The notes beneath the pieces are model-generated. The model was not told the origin of the DNA, searched no databases, and saw only the letters and a program-made list of their open reading frames with translations. 64,000 bases of DNA, from the NCBI RefSeq assembly GCF_003144115.1, contig NW_020311999.1:80239-144238 (forward strand), given 5' to 3'. This document shows, piece by piece, positions 1 through 10,206 of the stretch. Positions within the stretch are counted from its first letter, which is position 1, and each line of letters opens with the position of its first letter. The translations under genes and the position numbers were made by a program. Source of the stretch: Tilletiopsis washingtonensis. Taxonomy: Eukaryota; Basidiomycota; Exobasidiomycetes; Entylomatales.

Positions 1-1709
1 GGGCAAGGGAGTGAGGGTGACGAAAGAGATGGTCGCAGCGGGCTGCGTGGCGCTGCCCTTGCTGCTTTCAACTGCATCGCCAAGCAGCAGAGGCGTCCGT
101 CGGCCCGCCTGTGCCCCCCGATTGCAAAGGAGGCGCCGATGGCGCGCGCCCGCCTTCTTTTGGGGCGCGGCGCCAGAGGCCATTTGCCTCTTGCTCCCAC
201 TCCAACTCGTGCACGCCACTCTGACGCATCCCCCACACAAACAGAGCTCAACGCCGTGCGCGTCGTGCACAAGGAGCTGCGCGGGCCGGGCGACCACGTG
301 GCGGCGCTGCTGGTGCGCCTCATGCGCTCCGCCTTTGACGTCGTCACGCGCTATCCCTCGCACGCGGCCAAGTTCCCCGCGCTCAGCGAGGCCGCTTCAA
401 GCAGCGACGTAGCAGTGCCCAACGACGGCGCCGACGCCTCTGCGGTGCGCCCCACGCGCCGTGCCATGCGCGCCTCGCAGGCCGGCGGCGCGCCCGAGGC
501 GCTGCCGCTGGCGCAGCTGCGCAAAGAGGGCCGCAGCTTCGCGCCCGAGCAGTGGCTCGTGCGCATCGTCTTTCTCGAGACGGTCGCCGGCGTGCCCGGC
601 TTTGCGGCGGCCATGGTGCGCCACCTGCAGAGCCTGCGCCTGCTGCGCCGCGACGGCGGCTGGATCGGCACGCTCTTGGAAGACGCAGAGAATGAACGCA
701 TGCATCTCATGGTGGCGCTCAAGCTGTATGTGAGTAGAGAGAGTGGATGCAAGCGCTGTGACGACGCTGATCCCCCTCCTACCCACAGCGCCCAGGCATC
801 TTCATGCGAGCTATGATCGCCTCTGCCCAGGCCGTCTTTACCGCCTTCTTCTCGGCAATGTATCTCGTCGCGCCGCGCGTGGCGCATCGTTTCGTGGGCA
901 TTCTGGAGGAAGAGGCTGGTGCGTCCCCCCTTTCCCCCCCCCCCTTTCTTCTGCCTCACATCGCTGACCACGTAACGTCTAGTCCTCACATACACCAACA
1001 TCCTGCGCGACCTCGACGCGGGCCGCCTGCCAGAGTGGGAGACGTTCCCCGCGCCGCCCATCGCCATCAGCTACTGGGGCCTGCCGCACGACGCCAAGCT
1101 CAGCCACGTCATTCGCGCGCTGCGCGCCGACGAGGGTGAGTGGGAAGCGAGAGAAGAGGGGGGGGGGGGGGGGGGAAAGCGCCCCCCCCCCCTCCCCCCC
1201 CACCTCCCTCCGCGATGGCGATGTCGCAAAGACTGACGCGCTGCCCCTCTCGCCCTGCCTCACCCAGCGAACCATCGCTTCATCAATCATTCTCTCGCCT
1301 CGCTCAAGTCTACCGATTTGTGCGTCCCCTCCCTTCCCCCTCCCTCCTTCCTTCTGCTGAACTGTCGCGCGCCCACGCAACCAACAGCAATCCCTTCGCA
1401 TACGGCAACGCGCCCGCCGCGCTGCGCGGCTCCACATGGGGGCTGGAGCGCGACGAAGCACTGGCGTACTTTGAGCGCGAAGATGCCAAGCGGCGCCGCG
1501 CCAACGCCGCGGGAGGCGCGGGCGCGGGCGCGCCGAGGGCCGAGGGCGCGGCGGAGCGCGATGGCGAGCTGCTGCGGCTGCAGAGCGCAAAGGAGCAGCT
1601 CGCCGCCGACGCCGCTGATGCCCTGCATGCTGCCGCCGAGAGGCTGCCCCACGAGGCGGTAGCTCGCGGGCAGAGCGAGAAGGCAGACGTCAAGAGCGTG
1701 CGCCAGTAG
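1..1709 (+). CDS. AOX1: Alternative oxidase, 5' end cut by the window
   Basis: Mitochondrial ubiquinol oxidase that passes electrons from ubiquinol straight to oxygen, bypassing complexes III and IV. Proposed exons are 1-10 (tail of an upstream exon), 245-729, 789-918, 983-1135, 1268-1319 and 1388-1709, and the frame stays open across every junction. The di-iron ligand motifs appear in order: [26 protein letters not shown] and ADEANHRF. The start and mitochondrial presequence lie left of the window. After the last ligand motif there is an unusually long, Ala/Arg-rich tail of about 100 residues. Intron 919-982 is very C-rich, and intron 1136-1267 contains a G18 run facing C runs. The gene converges on the WDR70 gene. 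Confidence 0.92.
1158..1201. repeat. G18 run facing C runs inside an AOX intron
   Basis: An uninterrupted run of about 18 G (1158-1175) is followed six bases later by runs of 11 and about 8 C. The transcript could fold into a near-perfect G:C hairpin, and the DNA could form a quadruplex. It lies wholly within the intron at 1136-1267. Confidence 0.85.
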
Positions 1710-1925
1710 AAGGCGCTGCCCCCCTTCGCAACGCCGTCCAGCTACTCCCTCTTCTCTCCACGTTCCCCCCATCGCCCCTCCCCTCTCTAACCTCGCCTCG
1801 CCTCATGTCTGATACCCTCTCTTCGTCGCACGAATTCACCACTCCTTCTGATGCTGGTATCGTCGATTGTTGCTCTGCTCGGGCCATGCCGTCGGCACCG
1901 CCGTCGCCAGGAAACGTCGGGTCCT

Positions 1926-4701
1926 TTACTTGTCGCCCTCGCCCTCCGCCTCGCCCTCGTCGGCGTGCGCCGCAAACACGGGCTTGGGCTGGTTCTTGGC
2001 CCACGCGGTGGTCCATTTAGGATCGGACGTCGCCTTGTCGGCGTACTTGAGCAGCGCCCTGTTGCGAGCAGGGAGAGAGCGTGACGGGAGGGGGGAGCAA
2101 GGGAGGAAGAGGCGTCAGCGAGAAAAGGTCAGCATGCAAGAGGAGAAGGAGAAGGACACGCACTCGCGAGGATCTTCGTCGCGCGTGTTGCCCTGAGGGG
2201 AGGGAATATGATCAGTGTCAAATGTGGAAGGGGTCCATCGAACAGCCGGCCCCACGCTCCCTCCGAGCTTCCCCCCCCCCCCTCCGCCCTTTTGTTTGTC
2301 ACTTGCGTGGGCTGACTCCTTCGGCTCCGCTTCCCCTCCTCCCGCCTCGCTTCTGTACGTCGCTTCGCGCGCGACCATCCACACCCTCGCTTCTCCTGCC
2401 ACGCGTCACCTCCTCACGCTCTCCTGCACTCACGCGGTAGATGTTCTGCACGACGTGCTGCGTCGCCGCCGCGCCAATGCGGCCGCCCTTGCCGGGCCCG
2501 CTCATCGGGCGTTCGGGCATGCGGCTGGCGTGCGGGTCGGCGCGCATCTTTTCCATGCGGCGCTTCTTTGCCGCCTGGCTCATGCCCATGCCTCTGTCCG
2601 CCGCATTCTCCGCGCCCGGCGTGATGACGGGCATCTCGCCAAAGCCCTCGAACGTCGGGCGCACCTTGGCGCGCTTCGCCACGGCCAGCAGCGCGCCGCG
2701 GCTCGACTTGTGCGCGTCGAAAAAGACGCACACGGAGCCGAGCGACGTCGAGGCGAAGAGCTGGTTGATCTTGGGCGCGTAGACGAGACGCACGACGGAC
2801 GTCGCCTCGCCGCCGCCGATGGGGATGCGCCGCAGCGGCGCCAGATCGTCGCGCGACAGCACCTCGATGGCGCCCGAGGAGAGCAGCGGCGGCGCCTCGC
2901 CGCGCTCGGCCGCCGCCTCGACGGCAGCGCGCTCCGTGGAACGCTCCGCAGACGTGCCAGTCAGCAGTGTCCGCTCGTCGAGACTGAAGATGAGGCTCGT
3001 CTGCGCGTACTCGTTGCGCAGGCCAGTGCGCACGGCGAGGGGCTTCTTGAAGCTGCGCGCGTCCCACAGCTTGACCGAGTCGTCGCCGCCGCGCGTCGCG
3101 ATGGTGCGGCCGTCGCGCGAAAAGGCAATCGCCGACGTCTCGGTGTTGCGTTCGTGCGCGCCCTCGATGCTGCTGCTGGGCCGCGCAAGACTGCTGCTCG
3201 TGCTCCACAGATGCAGCGCGCCGTCGAGACACGCGGCGCCCAGCGTGCGTCCGTCGTGAGACACGCCCATTGCCGTCACCTTGGTGCGCGTGCCTCGCTC
3301 CTTGCTGCGCACCACAATGACGCGCGCCTGCTTCTGCTTCTCTTCCGCGTGCCAGAAGCGCACCGAGCTGTCGGCGCTGGCGGTGAGAAACGTGTCGGGC
3401 TGCGTCGGGTGCCACGCGCAGGCCGTGAGTTCTGCCACGTGGCCGTTCGTGTTGTTCATGTCGCGGATGTACGGATCGCCCTTGCGGAACGTCGCCAGCT
3501 CGGCGCCGTCGCGGTCGAAGAGCTTGGCCTGCGCCGTGCCGCTGGCGACGAGCAGCTGCTCGCCCGAGGCGCTCCACGCCACGTCGTGCACCCAGTACGT
3601 GCCCGCCGGCTCAAACGACTTGAACGGCCGCAGAGACGCCGTCATGCCGCCAAAGTCCCACAGCTTGACGTCGTAGTCGAGGCTGCCCGTCGCGACGCGT
3701 GCGCCGGATGCGTCGACGGCGAGCGCAGAGACCGGCTGCCGCAAACAGGTCAGCCACAACGAGTCAGCCACGGTACAGAGCGGGGAGGGGAAGGAACGAA
3801 TCAGTACTGGCACGGCAGACCGAGGCTGCGAGAGATGGGCGGCATGCGCTGCGAGGCAACGTGTGCTGCGAGCTCGACGACGTGACGAGATCGACATGGC
3901 CATACACAGCCGGCACCGACGTGCTTCTCCACAGCCGCGCCCGACGTGCAGCCTCGCTGCCGGCGCCGAGCTGCTCCTTTCGCGGCTTGGCTTCAGCCGC
4001 ACCTGGCCCGCCTGTGCAGCCTGGCATGCCGTGCACGACGCACATGCGCAGCACACGCTCGGGCATCGCGCTCAGTCGGGATGCGATGCGATGCGCGACG
4101 CCCTGGCCAGAGCGCGGGCTCGCGTCCTCTGCCCCTTCGAGCTGCAGCACGCAGCATGCGATGCGCCAACACCCCTGCTGTCGGCTTGGAACCCATCGAA
4201 CGGGGGCAGCATGTTCCATGCCCACGCCATCGCCGCAGCCGCCGCTTCCCGCCGTCCACTCACCTTCGTGTGGTCCTTCAGCTCGACGCACTGCGCCACG
4301 GGCAGGCCGAGTTCATCATCGCCCTGCGGCTCCGGCCCCAGATCAACACTGCCATCGCTGTCGTCGTCGCTCGCGCCGCCCTGCTCGGCCGCACGTCGCT
4401 CGGCCTCGCGATTCGCCGCGCGCTCGGCGGGCGTGAGGCCGTCGTCCGACTCGTCGTCGTCGTCGTCGCTCGCGGCGGCAGGCCGTTTCTGCGGCCCGGA
4501 GGCGGGCCGCATGGGACCTCGGACCGCCGGTGCACTGCGCGCGGCGGCGGCGGTGGGCGAGTCCCAGGCGATGCCCTGCAGCGGTGCGGCGCTGCTGCTG
4601 CTGGACGCCTCGGGCGCCGCTCGTGGGGCAGCGCCCGGACGAGGCTTGGCGGCCTTGCCGAAGGACATGGGCATCATGGCGCGCAGTGCTTCTTCGTCCA
4701 T
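1926..4701 (-). CDS. WDR70: WD40-repeat protein of the WDR70 family
   Basis: Nuclear WD40 protein. WDR70 homologues are linked to Cul4-type ubiquitin ligases and chromatin at DNA breaks. Exons read 4701-4264, 3735-2434, 2192-2164 and 2058-1926, giving 633 residues against about 650 in animals. The first exon is acidic and ends in the family signature leading into the propeller (ELKDHTK, then VSALAVD and DYDVKLWDFGGM). The central exon carries the WD repeats. The tail has the family pieces ALLKYAD and NQPKPVF near the stop. The third exon is only 29 nt. A promoter-side CpG-poor island starts about 220 bp upstream of the ATG. WD geometry alone could fit other families, but these end signatures favour WDR70. 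Confidence 0.87.
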
Positions 4702-6044
4702 GGCGGGCAGAGCGAGAGGGTTGGTGGGCTGAAGGTGAAGATGTTGCGCTGCGCTGCGCCGAGGAACAGAGCGACGCGTGGTGTGGTGGGTGAAGGCGGA
4801 GCGTGGTGCCGAGAGGACAGGAGGAGGGCGCAGCAGTGGAGGTCGAGGCGGCACTTCTCTCGTGCGGCAGGCGCTGGCGGGGGCGGCGCGCGACTCCCGG
4901 CGCCTCACTTCCCCGCTGTCGCAGGGGCATCCCTGCCCCCTGTCCTCATCCTGCAGCCCCCTGCTTGGGCAGGCTGTCAGTGTGCTTCTGGGCAAGAGGA
5001 TGGGATGTTCCCTCTGCATTGCTTTGCTTGGCTGGGCTAGGCCTGCTGGGCAGGCACAGGCAGAGAGAAGGGCACACTGCAGCAGCAGCAGGTGAGTGTC
5101 AGAGGGAGACTGCATAGCTGCATGCTGACTTTTCCCTACAGGATGAGCAGCCTGGGGGGGACTGCTGAGCAGAGCAATCAGCAGGAGTAGCAGGTGAGAG
5201 CTGAGCATCTAGTGCCTTGGACCACAGCTGACTTGATCTCCTGCAGCCACCTACAAGCTCTGAGCTGGGCCACTTGTGCTCCAAGCAGAGCCAGCAGGTG
5301 AGCAAGTAGCCTGCTATGCAGCAGACTGTCACTGACCTGCCTTCTTCTGCAGTGAGCTGCAGCAGATACCCCTGTTCCTGTTCCCTCCCATGTCACTTCT
5401 CCTTGGCTGCAGCAATGGCACTTGTCTACCTGAGGGTACATGCAAGCCTTGGCCTCTGTTACTGGTGCTGCTGTAGAGAGCTGCACTGACCCAGAAGCAA
5501 GTGTGATGCTGCACAAAGCAGCAAGCATCATTCATTTGTCCTGCAAAGCATGCCCTTCTTGGCCAAGCTGTGGGCTGGGCAGCTGGGCACTTTGATGCAG
5601 CAGTGTGGTGCATACCAATGGGCATTTTGGCTGGCTGTACAGCCCAGAAGAGCAACTTGAAGCAATGCAATGGCGCTGTCAGCTGCACTGGCCTTGGCAA
5701 AGTCCTGCTTGACAGCTTGCATGCTGCAGTCATGCGCAGGTGCCAGCAACTGCAGGATGGCGGGCTCTGAGTGCTCCTCTGCAGCTACACTAGCAGTACT
5801 GTGCCCTGTTAGCAAGCTCTATGCCCAAATGGCTCTGTTTTCATGCCAGCATTCCTGCAGCAGAGCAGCACAGAGCACCAGATAGCAGTCAAAGAGTGCC
5901 AGGCCACCACACAGCTTCAGCAAGCTGTACAGGCTCTGCAGGGCTCACGGCAGGCTGTCTGACGCTCTGCGCATGTCAAAAGCAGTGCATAAGGGCCTGC
6001 AGCAAGCCCTGAGGCCTGCCAGGCTGCCTGAGGAGTGCAAAAAG
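4702..6044. other. WDR70 upstream region passing into CpG-poor sequence; no gene seen
   Basis: The first 220 bp have host composition and should hold the WDR70 promoter. From about 4925 CpG nearly vanishes and the sequence becomes rich in CAG, TGC and GCA words, with several CAGGTGAG junction-like strings. Short open frames exist on both strands, but none resembles a known protein or shows a convincing exon chain. Confidence 0.6.
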
Positions 6045-6090
6045 CAGAGGAGCAAAAAGAGAGCAAAAATGCCACAAAAGGCAAAAAGTA

Positions 6091-6188
6091 TGACCAGCAC
6101 GGGGCTCGAACCCGCAACCTTCAGATGTACAGAGCATTGAATGCTCGTAAATCGTAGTCTGCTGCGATGCCAATTTCGCCAACCGGCC
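6091..6188 (-). tRNA. tRNA-Arg(ACG) with a 25-nt intron, left copy
   Basis: The cloverleaf reads 5' to 3' on the minus strand. The acceptor is GGCCGGT pairing GCTGGTC (with G-U pairs), the D stem is GCGA/TCGC with an AATTGGCA loop, and the anticodon loop is CTACGAA interrupted after A37 by a 25-nt intron. The T stem-loop is GCGGG-TTCGAGC-CCCGT and the discriminator is A. Pair 27:43 is a G-A mismatch. It is transcribed outward, away from the element centre, and a T-run follows on the transcribed strand as a Pol III stop. Confidence 0.88.
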
Positions 6189-6442
6189 ATATTTGATGTT
6201 CGGCTGGAAAAAGGTTGCGTACACAAATCTGCTGCATTGATCATCAGAATTTGTGTGATAACTTGGTCCGTACAGGCAGTGGGGAGCTTCTGGTGAAAGA
6301 ATGGAAGGATTTGAGGCAGCACTGGCTGATCTCTGCAGATGTACCCTACCCCTTGACACTAGGCTGCTTGACTGATGCACACTGCATCTGTCTTTCACCT
6401 GCCAAAGTCTCAGCACAGCTTGTTAGAGCCACTGCTGTGATA

Positions 6443-6602
6443 CCTGCGCCTGGCCCAGACAGCAGGCCCCTCCTGTTGCTGCTGCCTGTCTGCAAGCCCT
6501 GCACAGCCCATGTGCCACCTGGACACCTGTAGCACCTGCAGCACATGCCTGGCAGCCAGGCAGCAGCAACAGGAGCAGCCTGCTGGCTGGGCCATGCGCA
6601 GG
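6443..6602. repeat. Near-palindrome nested in the left arm
   Basis: The stretch beginning CCTGCGCCTGGCCCAGA at 6443 is the imperfect reverse complement of the stretch ending GGGCCATGCGCAGG at 6602. The stems are roughly 55 bp around a centre near 6522. The single strand could fold into a long hairpin. It resembles a small foldback element lodged inside the arm. Confidence 0.75.
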
Positions 6603-6833
6603 CATGCAGCTGCAATGCATCATGGGTGGCACATGCACTCCCAGCACCTGGGCTCAAGCAGGCTCAGGGCAGAGCAATTGCAGGTCTGGCCCTCATGCTG
6701 GCTGCTTGACACAGTGTAGCAGATGCTGTCTAGCAGGTCTGTATTGAAGCTCAGTGTGAGACTCAAATGGCTAGTGAAGCTGCAGCACTGTTACTGCATT
6801 GCAAAGCTAGCTGGTGTGGACAGCAAAGGCCTT

Positions 6834-6976
6834 GATGCACTTTGCTGGCACTTCTGTTGAGCTGAAGAGCTGAATGATGCATGATACAGCATGGGCTAGA
6901 CTCAGTACAGCTGGATTTGTGCCAAGAAAAGGCACATGCGCGCTGTAGTTCTGCTGCAGGTGTATCTGCTGCAGCA
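6834..6976. repeat. Diverged subterminal repeat, left partner
   Basis: It aligns in inverted orientation with 9443-9575, sharing strings such as GTTGAGCTGAAGAGC, ACAGCATGGGCT and GCATGCGC-type words with many differences. About 115 bp of unshared sequence separates it from the end of the perfect arm on this side. Confidence 0.7.
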
Positions 6977-7158
6977 TGTACAGTTTTAGAAGTGCTCAAG
7001 CAGCTGGCAGGACCAGTGCAGATCTCCCTGGTGACTTGTGGAGACATGGCGCAGCTTGGCCAACCTGGTGCGCACAGGCTCAAACTGCCACACTGGGTTG
7101 CGCAAGGAGCAGTGCAGGCCAGCAATAGGGCAAAGAGCAAGAAGACGTGCGGCAATGA

Positions 7159-7929
7159 ATGAGTGTAAGCATGTTGTCAGCCACTTCTGAGCTAGGCAAT
7201 ATCATGCAGGCAAGTGCCTCAGCTGCAGCTGACAGTATGCGCTGCACTGCAGCAGATCTGGGCACTGGACCAAGCACACTTGCCTGCAACCAGGCCTACA
7301 TGGATGTCCTTCTGAACAAGAAGCCATTGTCCTACCTGCGCACAGAAGAACGCCAGCGCGTCCTTGCAGCCCTGCCTCCCAACATGATGGTCACACTGCC
7401 CTACAATGACATTGTGCACAGTGCAGGCAGCATGCTGCAGCTGTGCTACAATGAGGCCACCAAGGCTGCGCGTGTAGGGCGCAATGGCAGCAGTGTGCTT
7501 GACCATTTCATTCTGCATCTTGCCAACACAGGCTGCCTCAGGCAGCACTACAAGATCAATGTCACTGCCAGCCTCAATAGCCTGGCAGGCACACGGCATA
7601 TTCACCCTTCAGCCTTGAGGCTAGACAAGCCAGTTGCAGTATCCAGACAAGGACAGCAGGTAAGTAGCCAGCCTGTGGAGCTAAATACTGCAATGCACCT
7701 GATTATGCTTTGTTGCCAGACAGGCATGAATCCCTCAATGACAAAGAGCGCCTGCCAAACCCAAGAGCAAGCGTGTGGCGCAATGCTGCCAAACTCAGGG
7801 GCTCACAGCTGCTCTAGGCGCACAGCAGCAGCATGCGCTTGGTGCATATGCAGTCTGTTGAGCTGCTTCCTTTTCACTGCGCCTGCAACTGCCTCTTTGA
7901 GATCACTGGCAGGCTTCTCCCTATCCTAA
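7159..7929 (+). CDS. Unrecognised open frame inside the inverted-repeat element
   Basis: A 256-codon open frame that I do not recognise. Its first two thirds (residues about 1-170) are balanced in composition, with runs such as LSYLRTEERQRVLAALPPNM and LDHFILHLANTGCLRQHY, and look like real protein. The last third is Cys/Ser-rich and low in order, so a splice near a CAGGTAAGT at about 7660 may end the true exon. Codon use is CpG-poor, unlike the host genes. It points towards the opposite open frame at 8564-9529. It could be an element-encoded protein, but no catalytic motif is visible. Confidence 0.4.
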   Translation: MSVSMLSATSELGNIMQASASAAADSMRCTAADLGTGPSTLACNQAYMDVLLNKKPLSYLRTEERQRVLAALPPNMMVTLPYNDIVHSAGSMLQLCYNEATKAARVGRNGSSVLDHFILHLANTGCLRQHYKINVTASLNSLAGTRHIHPSALRLDKPVAVSRQGQQVSSQPVELNTAMHLIMLCCQTGMNPSMTKSACQTQEQACGAMLPNSGAHSCSRRTAAACAWCICSLLSCFLFTAPATASLRSLAGFSLS

Positions 7930-8563
7930 TCTTCAGGCGCCTGCTGGAGCTGGCTTTGACCTGAATTGCTGCTGCCCATGCTTACAGGCCATGCTCTCTA
8001 GAATGTGCGCGCAGCCCCAGAGCGCAATTCAAGGCAATTGGGCATCTCCAGCCCATGTTGGCTGCACTCCAAGCCCTCAGACAATCAATGGTGCTGGTTA
8101 AGCCTTAAAGGCTCAAGTGCAGTAGTCAAAGTTTGTAAACATGCAAGACCAAGCCCCTCTCACTCCAGAAGCGGCTTGGGGCGCACCAGTGCATGGCCTG
8201 CAAGCAGCACATCCCACATAGGGCCCTTCTTCATCTTTGTCAGTGTGCTTGTGCATAGGGCTGCAGCCTCAACAGCAGCAGCCTTGTTGTGGTGGGTTGG
8301 ACAGATGTTGGCAGCCACATGCTTGATGAGCTTTGTTCTGTGGTCAAACTTGTATGGAAGCTGTTTTGTCTACAACACCAAGGTCTGCCTGCAATTGACA
8401 AGCCCAGGCCGCTTGTGAGTGCCATCTTTCTTCTTCTTGTTTGCCACCTAGGCCATGAGCTTCCACTGCAGCGCGTAGAGAATGTACAGCAGCGCAAAGT
8501 TGCAGAGGCTTGCATTGGACCAGGCCATGATGGGCACTGCAAAGATGTCTGTCAGCAAGGAGC

Positions 8564-9529
8564 TCAGCCAGCATGCTTGAAGGCGCGCAAGGCATGGCTG
8601 TGCACTGCAGACCTACCAGATGTGAAGTAGAGAGAGCGCAAGGTAGGATGCAGTAACTCATGTATCAGGTGTGCTTGCTGCAAGGACAGAAGTGAGCGTG
8701 AGCAATGAGCAGGCAGGCAGCAGGCATATTGGCCTGCTGAGAGTGGCAGCACAGCTAGACGTACCAATGCCTTGGCAGGCCTCAAGCAGCAGGGCAAGGA
8801 TGTCACTGCTGAGCAGCAAAGGGTGCCTTGGCGGATTGCAAACAATGCAGCAATGCTCTTGCGCTGCACCTGGCAGGCGTGTGGTGATGACTGCACCTTG
8901 CTGCAGGCAGCTACAACAAGAGGTGCCTGATGCAGAAGCTGCGCCAGGCAGTGCGCAAGATGCATGAGCTGCGGGTCAATGAGGTAGAACTTGTTGAACT
9001 GGCGTCCAAACAAGCCGGCCTGGCATGGAGTTGAGGAACACTCCCTGCATGAGCTCTGTGGAGGGCACAGTGCAAGTGAGAGAGCAGTGTTTGGCCTGGA
9101 GGGCATACAAAACAGGCATGCAGAAGGGCGTGCAGAAGGGCAGGCAGGGCAGTGAGCACCTGGGCAATGCAACTTGCTCTGACAGGCCCGCTTGCTGCAA
9201 TGAACGGGCTGACAGATTAGATGCTGCAGCAGCGCAATGCACTTGTCACGGACAAAGCCGTTGATCTGGTCAAGACAGTTGTACAAGGCTTGTCTGCTGT
9301 GCTGGCCAGCTGTGGGTCTGTTGGCCAGGCCTGCAGTGCGCAAGGCATAGCACCCAGCAAAGCCCCACCAGGCATCTGCAGGGACAAGTACCATGCTGTT
9401 GGGCACAAAGTAAGGTGCCACTTCCTCCTTGTTGCCACCAGTGCAGCGCAGCAGGTACCCTTGCAGCAGGACTACAGTGTGCGCATGCCTTTCCTTGGCA
9501 TGCAGCTGACTGTCATAAGCCCAGCCCAT
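8564..9529 (-). CDS. Unrecognised open frame inside the inverted-repeat element, opposite strand
   Basis: A 321-codon open frame starting just inside the right arm. The N-terminal part (HAKERHAHTVVLLQGYLL, then NSMVLVPADAWWGFAGCYAL) reads like folded protein. The middle is Cys/Pro/Ser-rich and may include unspliced intron. A further coding-like stretch lies downstream on the same strand around 8450-8550. Its first coding block is the partner of the diverged repeat at 6834-6976, where the left copy looks decayed. A TATA box and a GTAAGT donor outside the right arm (10263-10369) point into this strand. Function unknown. Confidence 0.4.
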   Translation of the reverse strand: MGWAYDSQLHAKERHAHTVVLLQGYLLRCTGGNKEEVAPYFVPNSMVLVPADAWWGFAGCYALRTAGLANRPTAGQHSRQALYNCLDQINGFVRDKCIALLQHLICQPVHCSKRACQSKLHCPGAHCPACPSARPSACLFCMPSRPNTALSLALCPPQSSCRECSSTPCQAGLFGRQFNKFYLIDPQLMHLAHCLAQLLHQAPLVVAACSKVQSSPHACQVQRKSIAALFAIRQGTLCCSAVTSLPCCLRPAKALVRLAVLPLSAGQYACCLPAHCSRSLLSLQQAHLIHELLHPTLRSLYFTSGRSAVHSHALRAFKHAG

Positions 9530-9575
9530 GCTGTGTCATAGACATTTCTGCTCTTCAGCTCAAAAGAAGTGCATC
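9443..9575. repeat. Diverged subterminal repeat, right partner
   Basis: Inverted and diverged partner of 6834-6976. It overlaps the 5' part of the minus-strand open frame. The contrast with the adjoining perfect arm is abrupt at position 9628. Confidence 0.7.
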
Positions 9576-9694
9576 TAGAGCACCTTGTCAAGCAGCCAGG
9601 ATGGGGGCCCAGCCTTCAACGGCAGTTCCCTGAGCCTGCTTGAGCCCAGGTGCTGGGAGTGCATGTGCCACCCATGATGCATTGCAGCTGCATG

Positions 9695-9854
9695 CCTGCG
9701 CATGGCCCAGCCAGCAGGCTGCTCCTGTTGCTGCTGCCTGGCTGCCAGGCATGTGCTGCAGGTGCTACAGGTGTCCAGGTGGCACATGGGCTGTGCAGGG
9801 CTTGCAGACAGGCAGCAGCAACAGGAGGGGCCTGCTGTCTGGGCCAGGCGCAGG
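9695..9854. repeat. Near-palindrome nested in the right arm
   Basis: Same foldback as at 6443-6602, carried in the other arm. It is centred near 9775 with stems of about 55 bp. Confidence 0.75.
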
Positions 9855-10108
9855 TATCACAGCAGTGGCTCTAACAAGCTGTGCTGAGACTTTGGCAGGT
9901 GAAAGACAGATGCAGTGTGCATCAGTCAAGCAGCCTAGTGTCAAGGGGTAGGGTACATCTGCAGAGATCAGCCAGTGCTGCCTCAAATCCTTCCATTCTT
10001 TCACCAGAAGCTCCCCACTGCCTGTACGGACCAAGTTATCACACAAATTCTGATGATCAATGCAGCAGATTTGTGTACGCAACCTTTTTCCAGCCGAACA
10101 TCAAATAT

Positions 10109-10206
10109 GGCCGGTTGGCGAAATTGGCATCGCAGCAGACTACGATTTACGAGCATTCAATGCTCTGTACATCTGAAGGTTGCGGGTTCGAGCCCCGTGC
10201 TGGTCA
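10109..10206 (+). tRNA. tRNA-Arg(ACG) with a 25-nt intron, right copy
   Basis: Identical to the copy at 6091-6188 but on the plus strand, so it is also transcribed outward. The intron lies after position 37 of the ACG anticodon loop. A T5 Pol III terminator follows at 10210-10214. With both copies intact there is no sign that either is a pseudogene. Confidence 0.88.

Larger units (their letters stand above)
6045..6669. repeat. Left arm of the 625-bp perfect inverted repeat
   Basis: It matches the reverse complement of 9628-10252 base for base in all segments compared. The outer end is the CAGAGG at 6045-6050, pairing with CCTCTG at 10247-10252. The inner end is GGCTCAGGG at 6661-6669. It holds a tRNA-Arg gene near the outer end and a 160-bp near-palindrome near the inner end. 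Confidence 0.93.

Noticed and set aside
2215-3885. 556-codon open frame on the plus strand
   Set aside because: It is the antisense shadow of the WDR70 propeller exon. It is Arg/Ala/His-rich, as expected from reverse reading of GC-rich codons.
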